DNA from: Rhodoblastus sp.
GTDB lineage: Bacteria > Pseudomonadota > Alphaproteobacteria > Rhizobiales > Beijerinckiaceae
DNA: 44,391 bases
Reading direction: 5' to 3'
Assembly (NCBI RefSeq): GCF_019449565.1
Contig: NZ_JAGRPM010000049.1
Span: 1 to 44,391, forward strand
The notes beneath the pieces were generated by a model. It did no database searches and was not told the DNA's origin. It saw nothing but the letters and a program-made list of their open reading frames with translations. This document shows positions 33,656 through 42,478 of this stretch, piece after piece. Within the stretch, counting starts at the first letter, position 1, and each line of letters begins with the position of its first letter. The translations under genes were made by a program, and so were the position numbers.

Positions 33656-33718
33656 CCTTCTCCCGCCATAGCCCGTCGATAGACGGGCGTTCTATCGAAC
33701 GCCCTATGGGGGAGAAGG
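33656..33718. repeat. Multi-branched palindrome (63 bases)
   Basis: An outer stem (CCTTCTCCC-G-CCATAG with CTATGG-GGGAGAAGG, one bulged base) encloses two inner hairpins, CCCGTC-GATA-GACGGG and CGTTC-TATC-GAACG. The result is a compact cloverleaf-like structure between ThiF/MoeB and RidA. The outer arms resemble palindromes scattered in Rhizobiales genomes. It could act as a bidirectional terminator or be a mobile repeat. Confidence 0.75.
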
Positions 33719-33735
33719 GAGACGCGGGCCTGTCG

Positions 33736-34089
33736 TCAAATCGTCGCCACAACGGCGATTTCAACCTTATATTCCGGCGCGACCAGCTTGGCTTCGACCG
33801 TGGCGCGGGCCGGCGTTGCGCCTTCGACGACCCAGGTGTCCCAGACCGAGTTCATCTCGCCGAAGGTCGAAATGTCGGCGAGATAGATCGTCGCCATCAT
33901 GATTTTGGTCTTGTCTGTGCCGGCTTCGGCGAGCAGGGCGTCGATCTGGGCGAGCACTTCGGCGGTCTGTGCGGCGACCGAGGCGCCGGCCGCTGTTTCC
34001 GCCACCTGGCCCGCCAGATAGACGGCGTTGCCGCGGATCACGGCCTGGCTCATGCGCTTGCCGGGCTTCAGTCTTTTCAGAGAAGGCAT
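33736..34089 (-). CDS. RidA-family protein (Rid/YjgF/UK114)
   Basis: The 117-residue protein has the trimeric RidA fold signature: AVIRGNAVYLAGQVAETAAG, AQTAEVLAQIDALLAEAGTDKTKIMMATIYLADISTFGEMN and WVVEGATPARATVEAKLVAPEYKVEIAVVA. The catalytic Arg position (PARATV) is present. RidA deaminates reactive enamine/imine intermediates such as 2-aminoacrylate; more divergent members have other roles. This one has a longer N-terminal extension than canonical RidA and may belong to a Rid subfamily. It is the last gene of a minus-strand set with the YqhA-like and MsrA genes. Confidence 0.85.
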   Translation of the reverse strand: MPSLKRLKPGKRMSQAVIRGNAVYLAGQVAETAAGASVAAQTAEVLAQIDALLAEAGTDKTKIMMATIYLADISTFGEMNSVWDTWVVEGATPARATVEAKLVAPEYKVEIAVVATI

Positions 34090-34141
34090 TATCGGTCCTT
34101 TCGCCGTTCTTTCTTGCGATGCGTCTCAATACACGCGCGCG

Positions 34142-34678
34142 CTAGTGTCCGCTATCCTCGGGAGTGGCGGCGCCATGCCCGGAAATGCGGTCGCTGAGCG
34201 CCAGTAACACAGCCGAAAGCACGAAGGAGAGATGGATCCCGACATTCCAGGCCAAGGTCCGGTCGCTGGTGTTGGACAGGTCCATGAAGACGCGCAAGGT
34301 CTGGATCGCCGAAATGGCGACGATCGAGGACATTAATTTCAGCTTGAGGCCGCCAAAATCGATCTTTGTCAGCCAGGCCGGGCGGCTGGTCTCGCCATCG
34401 GGCGCGACGTGGGAGACGAAATTTTCGAAGCCGGAAAAAATCACCAGCACGACCAGCGAGCAGGTGAGCGTCAGATCGATCAGACCGAGCGTGTCGAGCA
34501 CGACGGTCGATTCGTCGGCCGAAAATGAATCATGGGCGAGATGGACGACATGCTGCCCGGCCTTGATCATCAGGATGACCATGCTGAAGGCGAGGGCGAC
34601 GTAGAAAGGCGCCAGCAGCCAGCGGCTGGCGAACAGCACGGTCTGGATGATCAGTTCAATTCTCTTGCCAAAACCCAT
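34142..34678 (-). CDS. YqhA/UPF0114-family membrane protein
   Basis: The 178-residue inner-membrane protein has three to four transmembrane segments (WLLAPFYVALAFSMVILMI, LTLTCSLVVLVIFSGFENFV, VAISAIQTLRVF and NVGIHLSFVLSAVLLALSDRI). The conserved IDFGGLKLKLMSSIVAISAIQ block is typical of UPF0114. Function is unknown. It starts 30 bases after msrA and ends 52 bases before ridA, suggesting a common transcript. Confidence 0.85.
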   Translation of the reverse strand: MGFGKRIELIIQTVLFASRWLLAPFYVALAFSMVILMIKAGQHVVHLAHDSFSADESTVVLDTLGLIDLTLTCSLVVLVIFSGFENFVSHVAPDGETSRPAWLTKIDFGGLKLKLMSSIVAISAIQTLRVFMDLSNTSDRTLAWNVGIHLSFVLSAVLLALSDRISGHGAATPEDSGH

Positions 34679-34708
34679 GCGCGAACTCTCGCGCCCCGTT
34701 GTCAGGGA

Positions 34709-35359
34709 TCACAGGCCTACGCCGACGGGGCATGCGACGCCGCTGCCGGAGAGGCCGCAATAGCCCGCCGGATTCTTGGCAAGATATTGCTGATGATAGG
34801 ATTCAGCAAAGTAAAATTCGCCTGCCGGGCGTATTTCCGTGGTGATCGCGCCGAGGCCATGAGCGGAAAGAGCCTGTTGATAAAGCTCTTTCGATTTTTC
34901 CACCGCCTTCAGTTGCTCTTCACTGGTCGTATAGATCGCGGATCGATATTGCGTGCCGACATCATTGCCTTGGCGCATGCCCTGGGTCGGATCATGCGAT
35001 TCCCAAAACAGCGCGAGCAGGCGTGAGAGTTCGATCTTTTTCGGGTCATAGACGACCAGAACCACTTCCGCATGCCCGGTCAGGCCCGAGCAGGTCTCCT
35101 CATAAGTCGGATTGGGCGTCGCGCCGCCGCTATAGCCGACGGCGGTGACATAGACGCCCTCGCCCGCCTGCCAGAACCGGCGCTCGGCGCCCCAGAAGCA
35201 GCCCATGCCGAACAGGATGCACTCCGTTCCTTCTGGAAAAGGCGGGGCGAGATCGCGGCCATTGACGCAATGTTTCTCCGCGGTCGGGATCGGCTCCGCC
35301 CGGCCCGGCAGGGCTTCGGCGGCTGTGGGGAGTTGCAGTTTCTTGCGCGTGAAGAACAT
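34709..35359 (-). CDS. msrA: Peptide-methionine (S)-S-oxide reductase
   Basis: MsrA repairs oxidised methionine (S-sulfoxide) in proteins. The 216-residue protein has the catalytic GCFWGAER motif, the conserved [63 protein letters not shown] and the resolving Cys region near the C-terminus ([14 protein letters not shown]). The start is ATG 35359 (MFFTRKKLQ), the usual N-terminus. It leads a minus-strand set with the YqhA-like and RidA genes and diverges from the LysR regulator, with about 155 bases between. Confidence 0.95.
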   Translation of the reverse strand: MFFTRKKLQLPTAAEALPGRAEPIPTAEKHCVNGRDLAPPFPEGTECILFGMGCFWGAERRFWQAGEGVYVTAVGYSGGATPNPTYEETCSGLTGHAEVVLVVYDPKKIELSRLLALFWESHDPTQGMRQGNDVGTQYRSAIYTTSEEQLKAVEKSKELYQQALSAHGLGAITTEIRPAGEFYFAESYHQQYLAKNPAGYCGLSGSGVACPVGVGL

Positions 35360-35515
35360 GACGCCCTCAGGTTTTGCCAGAATTCGGGTTTTTCCAGATT
35401 TGGGGATGCAGGTGCGAATTGACGAGGCCTCCCGCAATTTTTAACGCTATAAGCGCCGCAATAAAATGCGCCGCAAAAAACGTGGCAAGAAAACGGGCAA
35501 GAGAACGGGGACGGC

Positions 35516-36406
35516 ATGGACTGGGACAAGTTGCGGGTGTTTCACGCCGTCGCCTCGGCTGGCTCATTCACACATGCCGGCGAAGCGTTGCGCCTGAGCC
35601 AGTCGGCCGTCAGCCGGCAGGTCGCTGCGCTGGAATATGATCTCAAGACGCCGCTGTTTCATCGCCATGCGCGCGGGCTGTTGCTGACCGAACAGGGCGA
35701 AATCCTGTTTCGCACCGTTCAGGAGGTGCTGAGCAAGCTGGAAAGCGCGCGGGTGCGCTTGTCGGATGCGCGCGACAAGCCGCACGGCCTGCTCAAGGTC
35801 ACAGCCAATACCGGCATCGGCGCCGCCTGGCTCGCGCCGCGCCTGGCCGATTTCCGCGAGCTTTATCCCGACATCGAAGTCGTGGTGATTCTCACCGACG
35901 ACGAGCTGGATCTTTCGATGCGCGAGGCCGACGTTGCACTGCGGCTGTGGGAGCCGACCCAGGGCGACCTGATCCGCCGCCGCCTGTTCACGGTGCATTA
36001 TTCGGCCTATGCCTCGCGGTCCTATTTACAACGCTTCGGCTCTCCGCGCGACGCGAACGACCTCGACGCCCATCGCATCGTCGCCTTCGGCGTGACCGGC
36101 GCGCCCTATCTGCGCAACCTCAACCTCTTGCTGACGCTGGGACGCGACGCCAAGAACCCGCGCGATTCGGTGCTTTCGATCAATAATCTGTTCGCGATGA
36201 TGGGGGCCATCGAGCAGGGTGCGGGCGTCGGCGTGCTGCCTGATTATGTCGTGAATGAAAATTCGCCCCTGACGCGGCTCGATCTCGGCGCGGAAATGCC
36301 GACCTTCGATTGCTGGCTCGCATATCCCGAGGAAATGAAGACGGTGGCGCGCGTCCAGGCCTTCCGCGATTTCCTCGTCGCCAATGCGCCCATGTGGCGG
36401 CACTGA
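35516..36406 (+). CDS. LysR-family transcriptional regulator
   Basis: The 296-residue regulator has an N-terminal winged helix-turn-helix (about 1-60, LRVFHAVASAGSFTHAGEALRLSQSAVSRQVAALEYDLKTPLFHR). A coiled linker precedes an effector domain with LKVTANTGIGAAWLAPRL and IEVVVILTDDELDLSMREADVALRLW. It is divergent from msrA, so it may control that gene, its own gene or the set behind msrA. LysR boxes (T-N11-A) are common and none is distinctive here. The effector is unknown. Confidence 0.93.
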   Translation: MDWDKLRVFHAVASAGSFTHAGEALRLSQSAVSRQVAALEYDLKTPLFHRHARGLLLTEQGEILFRTVQEVLSKLESARVRLSDARDKPHGLLKVTANTGIGAAWLAPRLADFRELYPDIEVVVILTDDELDLSMREADVALRLWEPTQGDLIRRRLFTVHYSAYASRSYLQRFGSPRDANDLDAHRIVAFGVTGAPYLRNLNLLLTLGRDAKNPRDSVLSINNLFAMMGAIEQGAGVGVLPDYVVNENSPLTRLDLGAEMPTFDCWLAYPEEMKTVARVQAFRDFLVANAPMWRH

Positions 36407-36436
36407 GGGGCGGCACTGAGCGGCGACGGAGGCTCC

Positions 36437-36694
36437 ATGATTCCAACCTCAATACTGACCTGCCCAAACTGCGGCCACCGCTCGCGCGAAACCATGCCTA
36501 CAGATGCTTGCCAGTTTTTTTACGAGTGCAAGTCCTGCGGCGTCGTCCTGAAGCCGAAGCCCGGCGACTGCTGCGTCTTCTGTTCCTATGGCGACACGCC
36601 CTGTCCGCCTGTCCAGGCGGGCGGTTCGTCAGACGGCTGCTTTAGCGCAGCTATCGAGGCCAAAGGCGTAATCGACAAGGAGGCGAGCGACTGA
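36437..36694 (+). CDS. GDCCVxC domain-containing protein (metal/Se-associated family)
   Basis: The 85-residue protein has two cysteine motifs. An N-terminal CPNCGHRSRETMPTDAC resembles a zinc ribbon, and a central GDCCVFCSYGDTPCPP gives the family its name. Some members are selenoproteins, with one of the Cys positions encoded by UGA; here all are ordinary Cys. The function is unknown but the family occurs near metal-resistance and redox genes. Its TGA stop overlaps the CTG start of the next gene (CTGA), so the two are translationally coupled. Confidence 0.85.
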   Translation: MIPTSILTCPNCGHRSRETMPTDACQFFYECKSCGVVLKPKPGDCCVFCSYGDTPCPPVQAGGSSDGCFSAAIEAKGVIDKEASD

Positions 36695-37371
36695 CGCCCG
36701 AACGCGAAGCCCCCTGGCTTGACGCCTTCGCGCCCTTCGGCCGCCTCGCGGCGCCGGCGCGAGAAGCGTTGGCGCATCTGCCGGTGCTGACCATTCCGCG
36801 CGGCAAAACTCTGTTCGCGCCCGGCTCGTCATGCCAGGGCTTCGTACTGCTGCTCGAAGGCGTCGCCCGAGTCAGCGTCGCGGCGGCGAATGGCCGCCGC
36901 CTGCTGCTCTATCGCGTCGCGCGGGGCGAAACCTGCGTCCAGACCACGCTCTGCCTGATGGGCGGACTGGACTATTCCGCCGAAGGGGCGGCCGAGACGG
37001 ATTTGCGATTGGTTTGGGTCCCGCCGGCCTTGTTCGAGCGGTTGTTGCGCGAATCGCCGGATTTCGCGCGTTTTGTCTTCGAGCGCTTCGGGGCGCGGCT
37101 TGCGGAAATGACCCGGCTGATCGAGACCATCGCTTTTCTGCGGGTGGACGCCCGCCTCGCCGCGGCTTTGCTTGCCCGCGCCGACGGGGAAGGCGAGTTG
37201 AGCGCGACCCATCAAGACCTTGCCGAGGACATTGGCGCGGCGCGCGAAGTGGTGAGCCGCCAGCTCGCCGAGTTCCAGCGCGCCGGACTGTTGCGGCTCG
37301 GGCGCGGGCGGATCGGCCTGGCCGACCGCAAGGCGCTGGCTGACCTCGCTTCGGCCGATCTGGCTTGGTGA
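36691..37371 (+). CDS. Crp/Fnr-family transcriptional regulator, CTG start
   Basis: The 226-residue regulator has an N-terminal cyclic-nucleotide-binding-type beta-roll (about 25-125, TLFAPGSSCQGFVLLLEGVARV) and a dimer helix. Its C-terminal winged HTH (about 165-225) has LSATHQDLAEDIGAAREVVSRQLAEFQRAGLL. No standard start explains the N-terminus. In-frame ATG/GTG/TTG appears only at TTG 36769, which would cut the typical leading WLDAFAPFGRL segment. A perfect AAGGAGG (36677-36683) sits seven bases before CTG 36691, which overlaps the upstream TGA, so I infer a CUG start. No FNR-type N-terminal Cys cluster is seen. It probably binds the dyad at 37367-37382. Confidence 0.85.
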   Translation: MTPEREAPWLDAFAPFGRLAAPAREALAHLPVLTIPRGKTLFAPGSSCQGFVLLLEGVARVSVAAANGRRLLLYRVARGETCVQTTLCLMGGLDYSAEGAAETDLRLVWVPPALFERLLRESPDFARFVFERFGARLAEMTRLIETIAFLRVDARLAAALLARADGEGELSATHQDLAEDIGAAREVVSRQLAEFQRAGLLRLGRGRIGLADRKALADLASADLAW

Positions 37372-37382
37372 CATAAATCACC
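37367..37382. promoter_or_regulatory. Crp-type operator GGTGA-N6-TCACC overlapping the regulator stop
   Basis: A perfect five-base inverted repeat with a six-base spacer (CATAAA) matches the TGTGA-N6-TCACA architecture of Crp/Fnr-family sites. It includes the TGA stop of the regulator gene and lies about 60 bases before the DUF2892 start. This suggests that the regulator controls the downstream gene directly. Confidence 0.6.
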
Positions 37383-37437
37383 GACTTTTCGGCCCGGATC
37401 TCCTAAGCCTCAGGAGGCTCGAAAAAAGGAGAACCCC

Positions 37438-37626
37438 ATGACCCCAAATGTTGGAAGCCTCGATCGCATGTTGCGCATCGCCGTCGGCCTCGTCCTCATC
37501 GCCTGCGTCTTCGTCGGCCCGCGGACCCCGTGGGGCTGGGTAGGACTGATCCCGCTGCTCACCGGACTCCTGCGTTTCTGCCCGGCCTATACGCTGCTGG
37601 GCTTCAACAGCTGCGACAGGAAATAA
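37438..37626 (+). CDS. DUF2892/YgaP-type small membrane protein
   Basis: The 62-residue protein has two transmembrane helices: RMLRIAVGLVLIACVFVG and WGWVGLIPLLTGLLRFCPAYTLLG. The RFCPAYTLLG Cys-Pro turn and preceding NVGSLDRMLR are characteristic of the YgaP transmembrane domain (DUF2892), often linked to sulfide or rhodanese functions. The start has AGGAG six bases upstream. It is the probable target of the adjacent Crp/Fnr protein. Confidence 0.9.
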   Translation: MTPNVGSLDRMLRIAVGLVLIACVFVGPRTPWGWVGLIPLLTGLLRFCPAYTLLGFNSCDRK

Positions 37627-37629
37627 AGC

Positions 37630-38679
37630 TCAGACCACGTCTTCCGGCGCGAGCGCGCAGGCGAGTTCTGGATGGATCTCGATCTGGAACGTGGCGTGAT
37701 TGATCTTGAATGTCCGCGCCAGATCCGCCGCGAGATCGTGCAGGAAGGAATCGCCGGGATGGCCGCCGGGCATCACCAGATGGCAGGTTAATGCGATCTC
37801 GGTGGTGCTGATCGGCCAGATGTGCAGATCGTGCAGGGCGGAGACGCCTGCGCGCTTGCCGAGAAAGGCGCGAACCTTGTCCGGGTCTATATGGGTTGGC
37901 GCCGCCGCCATGGACATGGACAGGGATTCGCGCAGCAGGCCCCATGTGCCCCAGACGATCACGGCGTTGATGGCCAGGCTGACGACGGGGTCGAGCCAGA
38001 GCCAGCCGGTGAGCAGGATCAAAAGGCCGACCAGCACCACGCCCGCCGAGACCAGCGCATCGGCCGCCATGTGCAGGAAGGCGCCGCGCAAATTAATGTC
38101 GGTCTTGCCGCCTGAGGCGAACAGCCACGCGGTGAAGCCGTTGATCGCGATGCCAATGGCCGCGACGATCATCACCGTCCGCCCGGCGACCGGTTCGGGC
38201 GCGCCGAGGCGCTGGATCGCCTCCAGCGAAATCGCGCCGACGGTGATGAGCAGGAACACCGCGTTGAAAAGAGCGGCGAGGATCGAGGAGCTGCGCAGGC
38301 CATAGGAGAAGCGCGGCGTCGGCGTGCGTTTCACCAATTCGCTGGCGAGCCAGGCGACTGCGAGGCCGAGCACGTCGGAGAGATTGTGTCCGGCGTCGGC
38401 GAGCAGGGCCATGGAATTGCTGAGAAAGCCATAGACGGCTTCGATCACGACGAAGGCGACGTTCAGCCCGATGCCGATGGCGAAGGCGAGGCCAAAACTG
38501 GCCGGCGCGTGAACATGGCCGTGGCTGTGGCTATGGCTATGGCCCGAACACCCGCCGGAATGGTCGTGAGAGCCGTGATCGTGAGGCGCGTGATCATGTT
38601 GGGCGTGATCCTTATGATCATGCCCGTGATGCTTGTGATCGTGATCTACGTGATCTTGGCCGCCTGTTTCGCCGTTCAT
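37630..38679 (-). CDS. Cation diffusion facilitator (CDF) transporter, His-rich N-terminus
   Basis: The 349-residue inner-membrane exporter is of the ZitB/CzcD type, exporting Zn2+ or related divalent ions by proton antiport. The first ~57 residues are extraordinarily rich in His and Asp (DHDHKHHGHDHKD, HSHSHSHGH), a metal-sensing/buffering tail. Six membrane segments follow. TM2 carries LLADAGHNLSD and TM5 the LHMAADALVS motif, the HxxxD metal pair. A cytoplasmic C-terminal domain (SALHDLHIWPISTTEIALTCHL) completes it. It is only four bases from the convergent DUF2892 stop. No Zur or MerR site is visible nearby. Confidence 0.93.
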   Translation of the reverse strand: MNGETGGQDHVDHDHKHHGHDHKDHAQHDHAPHDHGSHDHSGGCSGHSHSHSHGHVHAPASFGLAFAIGIGLNVAFVVIEAVYGFLSNSMALLADAGHNLSDVLGLAVAWLASELVKRTPTPRFSYGLRSSSILAALFNAVFLLITVGAISLEAIQRLGAPEPVAGRTVMIVAAIGIAINGFTAWLFASGGKTDINLRGAFLHMAADALVSAGVVLVGLLILLTGWLWLDPVVSLAINAVIVWGTWGLLRESLSMSMAAAPTHIDPDKVRAFLGKRAGVSALHDLHIWPISTTEIALTCHLVMPGGHPGDSFLHDLAADLARTFKINHATFQIEIHPELACALAPEDVV

Positions 38680-38776
38680 CGCTCCCGCCTTTGCCGCGAC
38701 AAGGATAGACCGCGCCGCGCCGGATGGATCAAGGGCGAAATAAACCGTCCGGCGTTATGAACCCGATTTTAGCCGA

Positions 38777-39874
<1,098 letters not shown>

Positions 39875-40041
39875 GGGAACGCTCGCCGGTTGGAATTGAG
39901 GAATTGTCGCGCCGTATGCGGCCCGCGTGGCGAAAAGGCAAGCCCAACTTGTGCGGACGGGCCGTGCATAAGGCCTTGCGCGCTGGCCATATTTCCGTCA
40001 CGGGAGGTTGCGAAAAAGCCGTTTCACGCAGACAGGACGGA

Positions 40042-40425
40042 ATGAAAAAGGTTTTCGCCTTCCATTTATCGCTACGCGCCGCCGGCCTGACGCTGGCGGG
40101 CGCCTGCTTCGCCATTGGCCTCGCCGCTTCGCCGGCGGGGGCGGAGCAATGCCCGCGCGGCCAGATTTTCTGGAAGTCGAAAAAGAGCTGCGTGGACAAG
40201 GCGGAAGCCGCCAAGCTCGGGTTCTATCACGGCCCAATTCCTGCCCAGAACAAGCCGGCGGACAAGGCGGAGCCTGAGACGCCCGCCGAGGAAAGTCCGG
40301 CCGACGCCGCTGCGGCGCCTTCCGAACCGGAGCCCGCCACTGTCCAGCCTGCCGCCGCCGATTCGGCGCCGAAGCCGTCGCCTTATGGCGAATTGGTGCT
40401 CGAGGAATTCGCCAAAGCGAAATGA
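40042..40425 (+). CDS. Exported hypothetical protein with Pro/Ala/Glu-rich linker
   Basis: The 127-residue protein has a Sec signal peptide (LRAAGLTLAGACFAIGLAASPAGA). A short Cys-containing head (EQCPRGQIFWKSKKSCVDKAEAAKLGFY) is followed by a Pro/Ala/Glu-rich disordered tail. Two cysteines in the head may be disulfide-linked. No enzyme motif is visible. The start is ATG 40042 with GGACGGA upstream. It is divergent from ychF and transcribed with the YchJ-like gene after 59 bases, possibly separately. Confidence 0.75.
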   Translation: MKKVFAFHLSLRAAGLTLAGACFAIGLAASPAGAEQCPRGQIFWKSKKSCVDKAEAAKLGFYHGPIPAQNKPADKAEPETPAEESPADAAAAPSEPEPATVQPAAADSAPKPSPYGELVLEEFAKAK

Positions 40426-40484
40426 GTTTGGCAGAAATAATCGTTGTCGTTGCATGACTCGCGAAATCGGCTAAAACCCGCGCC

Positions 40485-40997
40485 ATGACCGAACAAACCT
40501 GCCCCTGCCGCGCCCTGTCGCAAGACAAGCAAGCCTTCGCCGATTGCTGCGGCCCCTATCTCGCCCGGACGAAATTCCCGCCGACGGCGGAAGCCCTGAT
40601 GCGTTCGCGCTACAGCGCCTTCGCCCAAGGCGATGTCGATTATCTGTTCGATACGCTTGCGGACGACCAGCGCACGGATTTCGACCGCGCCGCGACGAGC
40701 GACTGGGCGAAGAAATCGGAATGGCTGGGCCTCGACATCCTCGCCACGGAACAGGGCCAGGAAAGCGACCAGACCGGCGTGGTGAGCTTCGCCGCCCATT
40801 TCAATCGCGACGGCAAGAAGCTGACCCATAAGGAGCGCTCGCTGTTTCGCCGCGACGGCGAGGGGCGGTGGCGCTTCGCTCAGGAACTGCCCATGAAGGG
40901 CGAGACGGTTGTGCTCGGGGCGCAGCCCGGCCGCAACGATCCCTGTCCCTGCGGATCTGGCAAGAAATACAAGAAGTGCTGTGGGGCGGCCGCCTGA
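40485..40997 (+). CDS. YchJ/UPF0225-family protein with SEC-C motif
   Basis: The 170-residue protein has the YchJ NTF2-like core ([35 protein letters not shown]). Cys-rich ends flank it: an N-terminal [21 protein letters not shown] and the C-terminal SEC-C zinc motif [19 protein letters not shown], as found in SecA. Function unknown; SEC-C motifs bind zinc and often SecB or ribosomal partners. It converges with the phytochrome-like gene at a ten-base gap. Confidence 0.92.
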   Translation: MTEQTCPCRALSQDKQAFADCCGPYLARTKFPPTAEALMRSRYSAFAQGDVDYLFDTLADDQRTDFDRAATSDWAKKSEWLGLDILATEQGQESDQTGVVSFAAHFNRDGKKLTHKERSLFRRDGEGRWRFAQELPMKGETVVLGAQPGRNDPCPCGSGKKYKKCCGAAA

Positions 40998-41007
40998 GGG
41001 CTTGCCG

Positions 41008-41955
41008 TTAAAGCGCGCTCGGGCTCCGCGTCCGGGCCGCTTCCTGCCGCCAGAGCGCGGACTGCACGGATAGCGACAGGAAATCGCCGAATAATTCGAA
41101 CACCGCGCGCTCGTTCATGTTCAGGCTGCGGGGTTGTCGATCATGCGCCAGCAGCAGCCCCCAAAGCGCGCCCTCGACCCGGATCGGCATGGACAAAAGC
41201 GCGGCGAAGCCCGCTTTTGCGGCGCGGCCGGCTTCGTCGGCGGTTGCGGCGCGCAAATGGGCCAGGGCGAGATCGGGCGCGGGTGCGCCGATCAGATCAA
41301 CCGGCGCCGCCCCGCAATCGGACAGAAAACGCAGCCGCGCGCCCAGATAAAAATCGCGCGACTCGGCGGAAAAATCCGCCGAAAGGGCCGCAAATTGCGC
41401 CGCGTCGGGCCAGTCCGGGTGCTTGTGCTGGGCGAGCGCGTGGGCCGCTCCCTCCGGCGTGAGGCGCAATATCGTGACGCAGTCCCATTGCAACACTGAA
41501 AAGACCAGCCGCGCCGCCATCAGAGCCAGCTTGTCGAGGCTGTCGGAGCGGGACAGCCGGTCGATCAGGGCGCGCGCGCGATCGAGTGCGTCCAGGTCGG
41601 GCTGGGCCGAACGTTCGATCTCGATGATCGTCTGCTCGCCGGCGCCATGAACCGAGAAATCAAAGGCGCCCTCGCAGCCCGCGATGGGGCGGAACGGCAG
41701 CAGCGACGGGCGTGGCGCGGCGCTTGCGCGCGAAAGGGCGTTGCGCAGGGCGTGTGAGGTTTCCGAACCGACGAGGTCGCGCAGAGCCGCGCCAATGAAG
41801 ACGCCTTTCGCTGGCGGAAGCAGACCGGCGAGATTGGCGGAATGTCCGACCATACGCGCCGCCTGGGCGTCGCAGACGATCGCCCAGCCGCGCGGCTGGA
41901 TCGCCCCGGCCTTTGGCGTCGTCGCCTGCGAATCCTCACTGCCGCTATTTGCCAT
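41008..41955 (-). CDS. Phytochrome-like PAS-GAF protein lacking chromophore-binding residues
   Basis: The 315-residue protein resembles the photosensory module of bacteriophytochromes. The PAS-2 domain (about 17-115) begins AIQPRGWAIVCDAQAARMVGHSANLAGLL. The GAF domain (about 130-300) contains DCVTILRLTPEG, RLRFLSDCGAAPVDLIG, FAALLSMPIRVEGALWGLLLAHDRQPRSL. The N-terminal Cys that attaches biliverdin is absent, IQPHG is IQPRG, the DIP motif is missing, and no PHY domain or histidine kinase follows. It is thus probably a non-photoactive, ligand- or partner-sensing remnant or a divergent sensor. The start is ATG 41955 with AAGGAGC upstream. Confidence 0.75.
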   Translation of the reverse strand: MANSGSEDSQATTPKAGAIQPRGWAIVCDAQAARMVGHSANLAGLLPPAKGVFIGAALRDLVGSETSHALRNALSRASAAPRPSLLPFRPIAGCEGAFDFSVHGAGEQTIIEIERSAQPDLDALDRARALIDRLSRSDSLDKLALMAARLVFSVLQWDCVTILRLTPEGAAHALAQHKHPDWPDAAQFAALSADFSAESRDFYLGARLRFLSDCGAAPVDLIGAPAPDLALAHLRAATADEAGRAAKAGFAALLSMPIRVEGALWGLLLAHDRQPRSLNMNERAVFELFGDFLSLSVQSALWRQEAARTRSPSAL

Positions 41956-42118
41956 GAAAAGCTCCTTCGCGCGCAGTCTCGCGCGGCCGGCCGTGATTCG
42001 CTTTGCCGGGATAGGATTAAGAAAGCGTTGCATTTTAGATACGTCAAAATTTTTTTTGAACTTTTTCCGCGCCCCCGCGTTCAAGCGAAGTCAGGAGGCC
42101 AGTGCGGAGGGTTTGGCC

Positions 42119-42394
42119 ATGCGGGGTTTGGATCGGCAGCTGTTTCGTTTCGTTCTCGTTCTGGCGCTCGGCGCCGGCTTGGCGGCGGTAGCCGCGCAGC
42201 CGCAGAAGCCGAAGGTCGTTGCACGGGAAAAGCCTGCTCCGGTAATGATCGTGGCGGCATATGAAAGCACGCCGCCGATCGCGATCGAATCGGGAGCGCG
42301 CGTCGACCAATGTTCGCTGAACCCGCGTGACTATCGCGACGACCGCAGCACGGACAAGAATGGCAAAAAGCGGAAGGTCGTCGTGTGCGGCTGA
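42119..42394 (+). CDS. Small exported hypothetical protein, 91 aa
   Basis: The product has an N-terminal hydrophobic signal-like segment (FRFVLVLALGAGLAAVAA). The short mature part has two Cys (DQCSLNPRDYRDDRSTDKNGKKRKVVVCG) that probably form a disulfide loop. The start ATG 42119 follows GGAGG by nine bases; longer frames overlap the minus-strand phytochrome-like gene and are rejected. No family is recognised. It is followed by a strong terminator. Confidence 0.65.
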   Translation: MRGLDRQLFRFVLVLALGAGLAAVAAQPQKPKVVAREKPAPVMIVAAYESTPPIAIESGARVDQCSLNPRDYRDDRSTDKNGKKRKVVVCG

Positions 42395-42440
42395 TGTCCT
42401 TCGGGGAGGGGGCAAGGCCTGGCCGGGGAATGCGCTGCTA

Positions 42441-42469
42441 AAGACCCGCGAACAGCGGGTCTTTTTTTT
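42441..42469 (+). terminator. Intrinsic terminator after the small exported protein
   Basis: AAGACCCGC-GAACA-GCGGGTCTT is a nine-base-pair stem extending directly into an eight-T run. It lies 46 bases after the stop at 42394 and before the convergent deacetylase stop. Confidence 0.92.
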
Positions 42470-42478
42470 GCTCCGTCC

